Of a stretch of DNA of 64,000 bases, positions 41,085-51,035 are shown piece by piece. Origin of the DNA: Armatimonadota bacterium (GTDB lineage: Bacteria; Armatimonadota; Fimbriimonadia; Fimbriimonadales; Fimbriimonadaceae); assembly GCA_018268255.1 (NCBI GenBank), contig JAFDWX010000001.1, forward strand, positions 1 to 64,000. The letters run 5' to 3'. The notes beneath the pieces are model-generated. The model ran no database searches. It was not told the origin of the DNA and saw only the letters and a program-made list of their open reading frames with translations. The position numbers were made by a program, and so were the translations under genes. Position 1 is the first letter of the stretch, and the number at the start of each line of letters is the position of its first letter.

Positions 41085-42255
41085 GTGCTGCCTCCATTTG
41101 AGTCATTTCTTCCAGTCGTTGGTCGTGTCGAACAAGGAGCGATGCTTGCGAAGCCGTTTTTCCGAATGCAAAGAGCCAAAGCCCACCGAATCCGATCAGT
41201 GCGACTGCATCCGTCCACTGAGGCGTCGCGTGGAAAAACGGAACGACGTTGTAAATCCAGTCGACGAACCGAAATACCAAGATCACAAGCGCTACATTGA
41301 AGAGCATGCTCGGCTTGGCTTTCACTCGCGGACTGAGGAGCCAAAACCAGGGCACAAAGAAGCTTCCGAGGACGTTGACGGCGCCCCACAGAGTCCAGAA
41401 CTGCGTCCCTCGGTTTACATAGAACCGGTTGAACTCAGGCAGGTTGCCGCTCCAGATGATCAGGTACTGGCTCAGGGTGAAATATGCCCAAAGCATCGTG
41501 CACGTGAACATCAGGTTGCCGAGATCTTTGGTCAGGCTTCCATTCAGAACCCGGTTGAAAGGGGCTGCCTTGCCGAAGTAGCAGAGGATCATCGTTGAGA
41601 TGGAGAACGCGCCGAGTGCCCCGCAGACCGCCACCCAGACTCCCATGATGGTTGTGAACCAGTGAGGATCGAGCGACATGACCAGGTCGGTTACCATCAA
41701 GGTTGCGACGATGAAGTAGATCACGAGTCCCACAGCACCCAGTTCACTTCGCTTCTTTCCAAGGTTGGCGTCCAGAGTCTCGTCTTCCTTTACGGTCGAC
41801 TGCCGGAACTTATAGGCGATCGCAATCCAGATTGCGAAGTAGATTGCAAATCGAATGCTGTAGGCCGCCGGAGTCAGCATCGATGCTTTGAGCCCATGGA
41901 GTTCGTGCTCGCCAGGACCAGCCCAAGCCTCGTAAATCGAAGGCAGGCCCAGAGCAGCCATCACAGCAAAAGCAACGCCGAAAACAGCAAAAGCCATCAC
42001 GCCTCCACCCGCTTCGACGAGCCTGAGAATTCCCAATCCCCAAGACCCCCGCACTGCGTGATGGAGAGTTTGGAGACCGAGGCATCCCAAGACCACAACG
42101 AGCCAGAAGCCGAATCCCACGAAGTAGGACTGCCAGGTGGATTTCAGGCCGACTGAACCGGGTCCTGCGGCGAATAGCGCCACCAGTCCGACGATACCTA
42201 TCAAGGCTCCCGCGTTGGCCCATCTGGCCGGGTTAAAAGATCGTTGGTCGCTCAT
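41071..42255 (-). CDS. actF: Alternative complex III subunit ActF (quinone-binding subunit 2)
   Basis: A 394-residue integral membrane protein with about ten helices, the second polytopic subunit of the quinol:cytochrome c oxidoreductase. GVWVAVCGALGAFSISTMIL, LTKDLGNLMFTCTMLWAYFT and SGNLPEFN with W, and FFVPWFWLLSPRVKAK, match ActF. It is related to ActC but lacks the iron-sulfur contacts. Overlaps ActE gene by four bases. The ActC/ActF pair forms the membrane half of the complex, where menaquinol is oxidised in ActC. Confidence 0.93.
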   Translation of the reverse strand: MSDQRSFNPARWANAGALIGIVGLVALFAAGPGSVGLKSTWQSYFVGFGFWLVVVLGCLGLQTLHHAVRGSWGLGILRLVEAGGGVMAFAVFGVAFAVMAALGLPSIYEAWAGPGEHELHGLKASMLTPAAYSIRFAIYFAIWIAIAYKFRQSTVKEDETLDANLGKKRSELGAVGLVIYFIVATLMVTDLVMSLDPHWFTTIMGVWVAVCGALGAFSISTMILCYFGKAAPFNRVLNGSLTKDLGNLMFTCTMLWAYFTLSQYLIIWSGNLPEFNRFYVNRGTQFWTLWGAVNVLGSFFVPWFWLLSPRVKAKPSMLFNVALVILVFRFVDWIYNVVPFFHATPQWTDAVALIGFGGLWLFAFGKTASQASLLVRHDQRLEEMTQMEAAHGHA

Positions 42256-42923
42256 AGTTGTGGCTTGTTCAACTCCCTATTCGCTTCACGCTGTGTCTTT
42301 TCCGCGACATCCCATTCGTTCTTTTCTTCAGCCGTAAGCTTGGATTGGTCCATATACTGGCTCATCTGAAGTGCCCGGATGTAGGCTGCAATCGCCCACC
42401 GGTCTCCAACCGTGGTACGGGGAGCTTGGGCGTACATAATTCCGTAGCCGTTGGTCATGACATCGAAGAAGTGGCCGATCGGCATTTTCCGGAGTCTATC
42501 CGTATGATAGTTTCCTGGTGGTCGCTTAAGGGCTAGGCCGCGCTGAGCGATCATCCCTTTTCCATCACCGAGTTCGCCGTGGCAGTGGCTGCAAATTGCG
42601 TTAAACCTCTCTTGGCCCCAGTTCAGGATTTTTCGTAGGTCCTTGCGGGTGTTCACCTTCTCGCCGTCGATCTCAATTTCCGCTGGGATCTCGGTTACGA
42701 GCTTTCCGCCCGTTCGGCCCGTGTACAGCGCTTCGTCGGTTTTCGGCTTTCCGTAGGCTACGGTGCCATCCGGAGTCGGACGTGACGAGTTGCCGTCGGT
42801 GAAAAGAGTGGTTTCAGAATAGGGGTGGTGATACTTTGGCTGCACCCACATATCCGTGTGGCATCCGGCAGCAAAAACTGATACGGAACCCAAAAGCAAC
42901 AGAATTCTCGATGACTTCGTCAT
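42252..42923 (-). CDS. actE: Alternative complex III cytochrome c subunit ActE
   Basis: A 223-residue lipoprotein with signal peptide and lipobox FAAGC (Cys21). The heme c site is CSHCH (about 112-116) in RFNAICSHCHGELGDGKG, with the distal methionine probably in the following domain (MPIGHFFDVMTNGYGIMY). It carries a single heme c, as ActE does, and transfers electrons to the acceptor. Overlaps actD by one base at its start and actF by four at its end. Confidence 0.92.
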   Translation of the reverse strand: MTKSSRILLLLGSVSVFAAGCHTDMWVQPKYHHPYSETTLFTDGNSSRPTPDGTVAYGKPKTDEALYTGRTGGKLVTEIPAEIEIDGEKVNTRKDLRKILNWGQERFNAICSHCHGELGDGKGMIAQRGLALKRPPGNYHTDRLRKMPIGHFFDVMTNGYGIMYAQAPRTTVGDRWAIAAYIRALQMSQYMDQSKLTAEEKNEWDVAEKTQREANRELNKPQL

Positions 42924-43498
42924 TAGTGGCCCTCCGGTTCGTCACCGAACACATCGGATACCTGCACGGGACTCAGGCTCTCCAGCAGCTTTTTGACTTC
43001 GGCGTGATCGAAATTCGGATCGGTGCCTTCGACGCAAAGGAAGAAGCTTGTCTGAGTCGCGAGTTCAAATCGTGGAGCGTTAAAGATCGGATGATTGGGC
43101 CGAGGGAGACCGTTAAAGGCCAACATAGCAAGCGCAGCTGCTAATCCCGCGAACAGGATGGTGCATTCATAGGCCACCGGAATGAACTGGGGCCACGAAA
43201 GCTTGGGACGACCACCCACGTTCAGCGGATAGTCGATCGAATTCACGTACACCTGGAGCCCAAATCCGACTGCGAATCCCAGAAGACCGGCGATGAAGAT
43301 TGTCCACTGCACTTTGGTGTCTTTGAATCCGATAGCATCGTCCAGATGGTGGACGGGCATCGGGGTGTAAGCATCAAGGTGTGTGTAACCCGCAGCCCGC
43401 ACCTTCCGGGCTGCAGCCAAAATATCGTCCGGGTCCGTGAACTCCGCGATCATCCCGTGGTAAGCGGGGCTCGTGGAATCCATTGCAACAGCAGCCAT
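42923..43498 (-). CDS. actD: Alternative complex III subunit ActD (DUF3341)
   Basis: A 191-residue protein with two membrane helices (about 67-88 and 108-130) and short cytoplasmic regions. GMIAEFTDPDDILAAARKV, YTHLDAYTPMPVHHLDDAIG and GRPKLSWPQFIPVAYECTIL are typical of DUF3341. It is a membrane-bound structural subunit. Overlaps actC and actE by one base each. Confidence 0.93.
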   Translation of the reverse strand: MAAVAMDSTSPAYHGMIAEFTDPDDILAAARKVRAAGYTHLDAYTPMPVHHLDDAIGFKDTKVQWTIFIAGLLGFAVGFGLQVYVNSIDYPLNVGGRPKLSWPQFIPVAYECTILFAGLAAALAMLAFNGLPRPNHPIFNAPRFELATQTSFFLCVEGTDPNFDHAEVKKLLESLSPVQVSDVFGDEPEGH

Positions 43499-44934
43499 TA
43501 TTCGCCACCTCCCACAGCCACCGGCGAAGCATCAGCCTCGCTGTGGTGCTCTTCATGGCGGAGCTTGAGAAGCAGGTCCTTGATTTCGAAGATGTTGATC
43601 ATAGGAAGGAACCGAATGAACAGGAACATCATGAAGATGAAGAATCCGATTGTTCCGAAGAACATGCCGAAGTCAACCACCGTTGGGTAGTACATGCCCC
43701 AGCTGGAAGGCAGATAGTCGCGGTGCAGGCTCATCGGGATGATGACGAAGCGCTCAAGCCACATTCCAACGCTCACGAACTGAGAAATGATCATCAAGGC
43801 AACGAGGTTCTTTCGCACCTTGGGAGACCACAGGAACAATGGTGCAAGACCGTTACAGATCCACAGACTCCAGTAGAGAACCGAGTACGGGCCACCCATT
43901 CGGTTGTGAATAAGGTACTGCTCCCATCGGCTTCCGCTATAGAAGGCGTAGAAGACTTCGCAAAGGTATCCGTAGGCAACAATGGTTCCTGTCGCGAGCA
44001 TGATTTTCGCCATCCAGTCCAAGTGCTTCATGGTGATCACTTCTTCCAGGTGGTAAAGCTTGCGAATCGGGATTGCGAACGTGATAACCATCGCAAACCC
44101 AGCGAAAACCGCGCCGGCGACAAAGTAAGGGGGAAAGAGTGTGACGTTCCAACCAGGCACAATTGAGACCGCAAAGTCGAAGGACACGATCGAGTGCACG
44201 GAAAGAACGAGCGGCGTCGAAAGACCTGCCAGGATCAGGTAGGCAGCTTCATAGCGGTGCCAGTGCTTGACCGAACCGCGCCATCCCATTGCGAGAAGAC
44301 CCCAAATCTTCTTCACCGCAGGTTGCACTGTCCTGTCTCGCATCGTGGCAAAGTCTGGGATCAAGCCAACAAACCAGAAAACGATCGAGATTGTGAAATA
44401 GGTTGAAACCGCGAAAACGTCCCAAATCAACGGACTGCGGAATTGGGGCCACATGCCCAGCACGTTCGGGTAGGGAAAGAGCCAATACGCGACCCAAGGT
44501 CTTCCGGTGTGCAGCAACGGATACATACCGGCACACATAACCGCAAACAGCGTCATGGCCTCGGCAAACCGGTTGATAGAGTTACGCCAGTTCTGCCGAA
44601 GCAAGAGCAGAATGGCTGAAATCAACGTGCCCGCGTGACCGATACCGATCCACCAGACGAAGTTAATGATGTCAAATCCCCAGGAGACCGGCTGGTTGTT
44701 ACCCCAGACTCCGATTCCTTGGTAAACAAGCCAAGCTATGCTCGCGACAAGTACGTTGACAAACAAAAAGCCAAAGCCCAGCCATTTGAACCAAACCTTG
44801 CCGTGGCTGGTCTGGTCCAAGACGATATTGCCGAGCAGTTCGTCGATTGATTTGTAGCTGTGGTTTCCAAGCAGGAACTCTTTGTTCGAGCTTGGTAACA
44901 ACGCTACTGGTTCTTCCTTCTCTACTGCCGCCAT
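43498..44934 (-). CDS. actC: Alternative complex III subunit ActC (NrfD-type quinol-oxidising subunit)
   Basis: A 478-residue NrfD/PsrC-family membrane protein with about ten helices. VWWIGIGHAGTLISAILLLLR, NRFAEAMTLFAVMCAGMYP and SVHSIVSFDFAVSIVPGWN are hallmarks of ActC; the acidic and His residues near the outer ends line the quinol site. Electrons then pass to the iron-sulfur clusters of ActB. Adjacent to the ActB gene without a gap, and overlapping actD by one base. Confidence 0.95.
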   Translation of the reverse strand: MAAVEKEEPVALLPSSNKEFLLGNHSYKSIDELLGNIVLDQTSHGKVWFKWLGFGFLFVNVLVASIAWLVYQGIGVWGNNQPVSWGFDIINFVWWIGIGHAGTLISAILLLLRQNWRNSINRFAEAMTLFAVMCAGMYPLLHTGRPWVAYWLFPYPNVLGMWPQFRSPLIWDVFAVSTYFTISIVFWFVGLIPDFATMRDRTVQPAVKKIWGLLAMGWRGSVKHWHRYEAAYLILAGLSTPLVLSVHSIVSFDFAVSIVPGWNVTLFPPYFVAGAVFAGFAMVITFAIPIRKLYHLEEVITMKHLDWMAKIMLATGTIVAYGYLCEVFYAFYSGSRWEQYLIHNRMGGPYSVLYWSLWICNGLAPLFLWSPKVRKNLVALMIISQFVSVGMWLERFVIIPMSLHRDYLPSSWGMYYPTVVDFGMFFGTIGFFIFMMFLFIRFLPMINIFEIKDLLLKLRHEEHHSEADASPVAVGGGE

Positions 44935-47900
44935 TTATGCGTTCTCCAGCTTCGGATTTGGATTTCGAAGTCGTGCCATATAGGTCGTTCGATTGATCGT
45001 ATTCAATTCCGGTAACAAACTGTAGGTTCGTGGATCGCGCTTGAGCTTCCCGACTTGGCTTGCCTTATCTTGGATGTTTCCAAAGACGATGGCACCGGTT
45101 GGACATGCTTGAGCACATGCTGTGATGATCTCCCCGTCCTGAATCTCGCGGTTCTGCTTTTTCGCCTCGATTCGGACTTGGTTGATGCGATGGACGCAGT
45201 AGGTGCATTTCTCCATAACACCTCGTCCTCGGACGGTAACCCTCGAGTTGTTGAGCATCTTCAACAGTGATCGCCCGTTCGTTTTCTCGTGCGACACCAC
45301 ACCGTTGAGAATCTCCGTGCGCTCCATGAACTGCGCTTGGTTGTCGGTGTAGTTCAGATAGTTGAACCGCCTGACTTTATAAGGACAGTTGTTGGAGCAG
45401 TACCGGGTTCCGACGCACCGGTTATAAATCATCTGGTTCAGCCCTTCATGGTTATGAACCGTTGCCGCAACCGGACAAACTGGCTCGCACGGGGCCTTTT
45501 CGCAGTGCATACAGGCAACTGGCGAGAAAACTGTCTCAATGTTGTTGCTGTCCAGAACATCCTTGTTCGTTCGATCGGCATCGATCGGATCGGAGTGGGT
45601 TGAGGCAACACGGTAGTACCGATCAATGCGGATCCAATGCATCTCACGTCCCTTCATGACCTGATCCTTACCGACCACCGGGATGTTATTTTCGGCTTGG
45701 CACGCGGTAACGCACGCGTGGCATCCGATACAAACATTGAGGTCGATGCTGAGACCCCATTGCGGGGCATCGGACGGAAACTCGGTTTGGTTCTCCGGCC
45801 AAAGGCTCTTTCCTTCCTCGGCGATGGTGTCGCTTTCTCCCTTGAGTTCGGGATTTTGGACGAACTCAGCTACCGAGGCGAACTTGATCAGGTCGCGCCC
45901 TTCCATCGAGTTGTGAGTCTGTGTTAAAGCGAGACGAGTGCTCCCAGCCGCACGGGTGACGTTTGCGCCGAAAACGTGGAAATCTGTCGCTGACTTTCGG
46001 ATGGGCCCAACATCTGTTCCCGTGTTAGTGCCGACATTGCCGACAACTTTGCGACCGTAGCCCATGTGGACCGTGACGCAGTCGTCTGGATGGCCGACCA
46101 TCATCAGCGCCGGCATGGTAATGGTGCTTCCGCCTGATTCAATTTGCACGTGCTCGCCTTGGCGCACGCCCAGACGTTCTGCCATGGATGGGCTCACCAG
46201 TGCAGCGTTATCCCACGTAAGCGTGGTGAGGACTTTGGGAAGCTCCTGCAACCAGCCGTTGTTGGCGTGGCGGCCGTCCCAGACCGTCGGATCGGGCCGG
46301 AAAAGAACGGTGGTCCCGCTTGCTTTCGGCGAGGGGCCAACGTTGAGGTCCGAAACAACAGATGGTGTCGCAGCAGTGACCGGGATCTGCATGACGCCCT
46401 TTGCGAGCCACTCTTTCCAGGAATTGTCATCCGGAAGATGAGTCTTGGCTGTAGCCCGAACGAGGTCGTGTCCCGACGACGGGTCATTTAGGATGGATGC
46501 CAGGAATTCGATCTGCGATTTAGTGTCGCGGATGGGGCTGATCAGCGGTTGCACGATTCCATACTCTCCGGAAGCCGAGAGCTGATCTCCCCAGCTTTCC
46601 AAGAAATGAGAATCGCCCGTGACCCAAGTGCACTCTTCGCTCGTTTCGTTGGCCCACAGCGTGTGATGGACGCTGATGATAGCCTTGTTCAGGTTGTCCT
46701 TGATTCCGAGCGCCAAGGGCGTATCGTATGCGGGGTTTCCGCCCAATACAAATAGCAGACCGACCTTACCCGCGTTAAGATCCTTGGCGAAGTCCTCAAG
46801 CGATTGCCGCTGCCCCTCAAAGGGGTCAATATCCTGAAGGTGGAACTGAACCAGGTTCTTGGACACCGCGCCGATTTTCTCGTTAATCGCATGACAGAGC
46901 GCATTAACGGCGGGTGTTGCGTATTGGCCAGGAACAACAACAACATTCGTTCCACTCTGGAGTTCTTCCATGATGGCATCCACCCACTTAGCGGGTACGG
47001 TGCTGGACTCCGGTACATCCAGAACCTGGACGCCGAGGTTGGATGCAACCTTGCGAACGAGTGCTTCCAATGTTGCTGGATCGGTGGTGAACCGATGATC
47101 CGCCATCGAACCAGTCACGGTGGGAGAAGTCTCAACCATATACAGCCGGTTCATCCCGCTGACGTTCGTTCCCTCGACGTGTCGACGGGACATAAAGTCG
47201 CCGGCCATTCGTACGGAATCGGGCATCGAGAAAAGGAAATCTCCATCGAAGCTCACGACGACATTGGCGGTGGACAGATTGTAGCTTGCGGTGCCAGGTT
47301 TGCCGAATGCAATTCGACAACCTTCCATCTCAGAATTCCGCCCGGCAGATTCGTACTCGACGATTCGAGCATTCGGAAGAGGTTTAAGTGCCCTCTGTAA
47401 CTGCGCCAATAAAGTCGGAGAAGTCACCGTCGGTGTGACAATTCGGAACTGCACTCCACCAACACGACCGGCCGTTTCTGCATAGCTGTCGCGCATGGCC
47501 TTCAGGCACAAATCCCACGTGGAGAGCTGGCCTTCTTTGGTGACACCCGCAACCCGGTCGGGATCATAAAGATCGATCATCGCAGCTTGGGCGAAGTAGT
47601 CTGTCTTGCCACCGCTTGCCTTGCTGAGGGGATTGCCTTCGACCTTCACGGGCCGACCCATGTCGCTGCTGACTACGATTCCAAGTGGTTGGCCATTGTG
47701 GACTGTCGTGGTCGCAAAGTACATGCGGGTGCCAGGAACCATGTCCTCTGGCATCTTGACGTAAGGAACAATCTTTTCCGAAGGAAGAAACAGCGAGCGG
47801 CAGCCTCCAAGCCCGGCGAACATCAGCGATGCTCCCATAAACTTCAGAAGGGAGCGCCTATCGATTTCAGCGATCGTCGAGCGATTGGGAAACTCATCTT

Positions 47901-48030
47901 CGACCCACGCTGTGAATTCCTCAGTTTCTGCGACCTCGTCCAAGCTGCGCCAGAACTCTCGCCCGTGCTTGTTCTCAAGCTTGTGTCGGACCGTGTCCAG
48001 ATTGATCATTTCCGGTGTTTTTGTCTCCAT
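44935..48030 (-). CDS. actB: Alternative complex III ActB, molybdopterin-type protein fused to a 4Fe-4S ferredoxin
   Basis: A 1031-residue protein. Residues about 50-75 include an RR signal (Arg58-Arg59, LLKFMGASLMFAGLGGC), so it is likely exported by Tat and lipidated at Cys77. Residues 80-720 have the molybdopterin oxidoreductase fold, expected to lack the cofactor as in other ActB. Residues about 770-1000 form a ferredoxin domain: CIGCHACVTACQ, CMHCEKAPCEPVCP, CVGTRYCSNNCP and a later CTYCVHR with CAQACPTGA. These are the cysteine sets of the NrfC-like domain. It transfers electrons between ActC and the cytochrome subunits. actA lies 16 bases upstream. Confidence 0.95.
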   Translation of the reverse strand: METKTPEMINLDTVRHKLENKHGREFWRSLDEVAETEEFTAWVEDEFPNRSTIAEIDRRSLLKFMGASLMFAGLGGCRSLFLPSEKIVPYVKMPEDMVPGTRMYFATTTVHNGQPLGIVVSSDMGRPVKVEGNPLSKASGGKTDYFAQAAMIDLYDPDRVAGVTKEGQLSTWDLCLKAMRDSYAETAGRVGGVQFRIVTPTVTSPTLLAQLQRALKPLPNARIVEYESAGRNSEMEGCRIAFGKPGTASYNLSTANVVVSFDGDFLFSMPDSVRMAGDFMSRRHVEGTNVSGMNRLYMVETSPTVTGSMADHRFTTDPATLEALVRKVASNLGVQVLDVPESSTVPAKWVDAIMEELQSGTNVVVVPGQYATPAVNALCHAINEKIGAVSKNLVQFHLQDIDPFEGQRQSLEDFAKDLNAGKVGLLFVLGGNPAYDTPLALGIKDNLNKAIISVHHTLWANETSEECTWVTGDSHFLESWGDQLSASGEYGIVQPLISPIRDTKSQIEFLASILNDPSSGHDLVRATAKTHLPDDNSWKEWLAKGVMQIPVTAATPSVVSDLNVGPSPKASGTTVLFRPDPTVWDGRHANNGWLQELPKVLTTLTWDNAALVSPSMAERLGVRQGEHVQIESGGSTITMPALMMVGHPDDCVTVHMGYGRKVVGNVGTNTGTDVGPIRKSATDFHVFGANVTRAAGSTRLALTQTHNSMEGRDLIKFASVAEFVQNPELKGESDTIAEEGKSLWPENQTEFPSDAPQWGLSIDLNVCIGCHACVTACQAENNIPVVGKDQVMKGREMHWIRIDRYYRVASTHSDPIDADRTNKDVLDSNNIETVFSPVACMHCEKAPCEPVCPVAATVHNHEGLNQMIYNRCVGTRYCSNNCPYKVRRFNYLNYTDNQAQFMERTEILNGVVSHEKTNGRSLLKMLNNSRVTVRGRGVMEKCTYCVHRINQVRIEAKKQNREIQDGEIITACAQACPTGAIVFGNIQDKASQVGKLKRDPRTYSLLPELNTINRTTYMARLRNPNPKLENA

Positions 48031-48046
48031 CTATGCCAAATCTCTC

Positions 48047-48805
48047 CTAGTGGTGGCACACCGTGCAGTCGGTGAGTTCTTGCTTGCGGACTCCTCGATC
48101 CTTGAGAAGCTGGTTGCCCCTCTCAATCAGCGCTTTGACGTTGGTCTTCTGCTCGTTGCCAAAGATGAGCGACTTTTCTTGCGGGTTCATCTCATCGCCC
48201 AGCGGGTCTGACTGATACTTCAGGTACAGGTTGAAAACTTGCTGGCGAGGGCTCATCTGAGGATTCTTCTCGTCCGTGAAAAGATATTTCTCGGGTTCGC
48301 GGTGACATTCCAGGCACCAAGACATAAATAGTGCGCGACCCTTTTGAGTGATCTGCATCTGCTGAACCTGTCCGTGGCAGTTGTTGCAGTTGACGCCCCG
48401 ATTAACGTGGATACTGTGGTTGAAGTAGACAAACTCAGGAACCTTGTTGACCTCGGTCCATTTGAGAGGTTGGCCCGTGGCGAAGCTCTGTCGAACTGGC
48501 TCCAGCAAAGGGCTGTCTTGCCAGATCTGGCTATGGCACGTCATACAAGTCTCGGTCTGCGGGATTCCAGCGTAAGAGGACTTCTCAACCGAGGTGTGGC
48601 AGTACCGGCAGTCGATCCCCAGCTCGTAAGCGTGATGCTTGTGGCTGAACGGAACTGGCTGGTCAAGATGGTTCATGACGCCCGTGTTGGCCGAGGAGCG
48701 ACTTACTCCAGAGCCCACCGTGATCAATAGAACCGGAAGCGCAGCGGACAAAGCCAAGCTGAGCTTCGCATACGCGTTTGCTGAAGGCCGGAACAGATTA
48801 GGCAT
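48047..48805 (-). CDS. actA: Alternative complex III pentaheme cytochrome c ActA
   Basis: A 252-residue cytochrome with an N-terminal membrane anchor (about 13-33). Five CxxCH sites are visible: CRYCH, CMTCH, CNNCH, CLECH and CTVCH, the last just before the end. Spacing and the FSHKHH and FNHSIH histidines (distal ligands) fit ActA, the electron outlet of the complex. GGAGGG precedes the ATG at eight bases. First gene of the act-cta operon; a TATAAT box lies 70 bases upstream. Confidence 0.95.
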   Translation of the reverse strand: MPNLFRPSANAYAKLSLALSAALPVLLITVGSGVSRSSANTGVMNHLDQPVPFSHKHHAYELGIDCRYCHTSVEKSSYAGIPQTETCMTCHSQIWQDSPLLEPVRQSFATGQPLKWTEVNKVPEFVYFNHSIHVNRGVNCNNCHGQVQQMQITQKGRALFMSWCLECHREPEKYLFTDEKNPQMSPRQQVFNLYLKYQSDPLGDEMNPQEKSLIFGNEQKTNVKALIERGNQLLKDRGVRKQELTDCTVCHH

Positions 48806-48874
48806 TTATAAGACCCTCCACGCGAGGCCGACCGAAGCACACACGGACCGGGGACCTCCCGACAATAAGTTGCG

Positions 48875-48880
48875 ATTATA
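48875..48880 (-). promoter_or_regulatory. Candidate -10 box of the act-cta operon
   Basis: On the minus strand a perfect TATAAT lies 70 bases before the actA start, downstream of the ctaAB stop. No good -35 hexamer is present at 16-18 bases, so an activator or another sigma factor may help. Confidence 0.5.
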
Positions 48881-48893
48881 GCTGTATCTCATC

Positions 48894-50921
48894 TTAGAAA
48901 ATTCTCGCCCGATCAACCGCGATCATCAAAAAGAGCAAGGCCAAATAGACCATGGAATACTTGAAGAGCACCCTTGCCTCTGTCCTTTCTGGCCGTACAT
49001 AGAGTTGATAGGTCCGAACGAACAGCACGGCGTTCAAGATAACGGCACCGATAAGATAAGGAATTCCTGCTTCACCTTGAAAAAGGGGCAGCACTGAGAC
49101 CGCCACCGTCAAGATGGTGTAAAGCATGATCTGGACGACCGTTGCTCGTTCTCCCCGCACGACAGGGAGCATCGGAATTCCAGCATCACGGTAATCGTCT
49201 TTAATCAGCAGAGCCAAAGCCCAAAAATGGACCGGCGTCCACAGGAAGATGATGCCGAACAGAACCCACGCCAGAGGACTGAGGACGCCCGTCACCCCGG
49301 CATAGCCAACGAGGGGAGGGAATGCTCCTGCCGCGCCTCCGATCACGATGTTATGCCAAGTTCGTCGCTTAAGCGCCATCGTGTACACGAGCACATAGAA
49401 CAACAGTCCCGCCAGGGCCAGAACTGCCGTGAGTAAATTTGCGACCGATGTCAGAACCGCAAAACTGATCGCTTCCAGGACAAACGCAAAAATGAGCGCG
49501 TGACTTGAGGGAATCTGTTGAGTCACGGTTGGCCGGGTAGCCGTCCGCGCCATTCGGATATCGATGTCACGGTCGTACACCATGTTGATCGCGTTGGCCG
49601 CGCCAGCCGCAAAGTAGCCGCCGATCGTGAGCGCCAGCATCAGCCATCCTCCCGGCCATCCTCGAGCGGCGATAAAGGCAGCGGCGTAGGTCGTAAAGAG
49701 CAAGAGGCTGATCACGCGCGGCTTTGTGAGCGCGATGTAGGCTTTCCACAGAGGGACAGCTGCCTCTGTGGGGCTCGCCGCCGTAACATTGGTGTGTTTG
49801 GGTATCTCGGCCACTGCTTCCCCGGCGGTCACTCCCACTGGGATCGGGTCAGATAGGGCCTGATAGAAGGCCCACAGCAGTGCTACCCACAATACGTCCG
49901 CGATGAGGAGGTGGCCCAACTGCATCCAGATCGGAGCTTTCATCACGAGATTCAGCACTCCGAAGCCCATCTGGAATGCATACAAACCGATAACAACCTT
50001 GGCGTATTTTCCAAGCGCAGCAGATTGGCGAGCTTTGCTCAGGTAGTTCATCAAGAAGAGCAGAAACACGCCGACACTGGTCGCCGTAAGAGGATGTGCA
50101 GCTCTCAAGCGAACCAAGAAGTGCGAGGCTGGATTCAAATCATCCTGTAAGCCACGGATCAACGATTCGGAAGGATAGAGCATGTTGCCCAGTGCCGCAA
50201 CCGCTCCGGTGATCCCCATCAACACCGTGAGAATGGCTCCAAAGGAGATCGCCCAACCCAAAGCGCCTTGCCCAGTCATGCGGATCGGCCGACGCCCGGA
50301 ACTAAGCCAGACCACAAGCGCCAGGGAACCAAGGAGCATGAACGTATTCGTCAGGTGGATTCCCATCCATACCGCTCGCTGCACGCTCGGATCGGTAGCT
50401 ACCCATCCCTTGAGCACCAGCTTCGCCCCCACCGCAGATTCGGTGATCGTAAAGAAGAGCGTGGCAAATGCGGCCTTTCTTAGTTGCGTGCCTTTTGGAG
50501 CCGCTCGGAAACAGAGGACCAGAAGCGCCACGATGAGCGGCCCGATAATTCCGCTACTGACTCGGTGGAAGTATTCGAACCAAGTTTGGAGAGGTGCCCC
50601 CTTCGGCAGGAGCGTCCCATGGCAGTCCGGCCAGTGATTTCCACATCCATCGCCACTAAAACTCGCTCGAACAAAGGCGCCCCAAAGGATAACGGGCACC
50701 ATATAGAGAAGATTAAAGAAAGCGAATTTATAGAGTTTGGATTGTGGTCCGAGGGCTCGCCAACCCAATGTTGACGAATTTGTCAACAATCCCGTGGAAG
50801 TAGTTTCTGCGGCGACCGAGTCTGGTACTGGCTCGGTTGGGTTCGATGGGTTGTTATTGAGCGAATCGTTCAGCGAACTCCGTGGACCTTCTGGCACGAT
50901 TTGACTACTGTACCGCGACAA
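48894..50921 (-). CDS. ctaAB: Fused heme A synthase (CtaA) and heme O synthase (CtaB)
   Basis: A 675-residue membrane protein that makes heme A from heme B in two steps. After a Ser/Asn/Pro-rich leader (1-60), residues about 65-370 are CtaA-like: CGNHWPDCHG (disulfide pair) and YFHRVSSGIIG, MGIHLTNTF and RAAHPLTA with heme-ligating histidines. Residues about 395-675 are CtaB-like: ALTKPRVISLLLFTTYAAAF, NMVYDRDIDIRMARTATRP (prenyl-diphosphate binding) and LLIKDDYRDAGIPMLPVVRG (second Asp-rich motif). The start is TTG 50921 with AAGGGG upstream. Fusions of these enzymes are known in some bacteria; the N-to-C order A then B is seen here. It supplies heme A to the oxidase of the operon downstream. 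Confidence 0.93.
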   Translation of the reverse strand: MSRYSSQIVPEGPRSSLNDSLNNNPSNPTEPVPDSVAAETTSTGLLTNSSTLGWRALGPQSKLYKFAFFNLLYMVPVILWGAFVRASFSGDGCGNHWPDCHGTLLPKGAPLQTWFEYFHRVSSGIIGPLIVALLVLCFRAAPKGTQLRKAAFATLFFTITESAVGAKLVLKGWVATDPSVQRAVWMGIHLTNTFMLLGSLALVVWLSSGRRPIRMTGQGALGWAISFGAILTVLMGITGAVAALGNMLYPSESLIRGLQDDLNPASHFLVRLRAAHPLTATSVGVFLLFLMNYLSKARQSAALGKYAKVVIGLYAFQMGFGVLNLVMKAPIWMQLGHLLIADVLWVALLWAFYQALSDPIPVGVTAGEAVAEIPKHTNVTAASPTEAAVPLWKAYIALTKPRVISLLLFTTYAAAFIAARGWPGGWLMLALTIGGYFAAGAANAINMVYDRDIDIRMARTATRPTVTQQIPSSHALIFAFVLEAISFAVLTSVANLLTAVLALAGLLFYVLVYTMALKRRTWHNIVIGGAAGAFPPLVGYAGVTGVLSPLAWVLFGIIFLWTPVHFWALALLIKDDYRDAGIPMLPVVRGERATVVQIMLYTILTVAVSVLPLFQGEAGIPYLIGAVILNAVLFVRTYQLYVRPERTEARVLFKYSMVYLALLFLMIAVDRARIF

Positions 50922-51035
50922 CGACCCCTTGTCTAGCGGTTCAGGTGCTTTTTTTTACTCTAGATGCTCAGAACACCGCAGAAAGTTCCGAGCCCTTCCT
51001 ATTTTCCGGGCGACTTGGCGTATAGTGTTTTTCTG

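Noticed and set aside
51004-51026. A complete promoter at TATAGT upstream of the phosphodiester glycosidase
   Set aside because: No -35 hexamer at a suitable distance; kept only as a comment with the leader hairpin.
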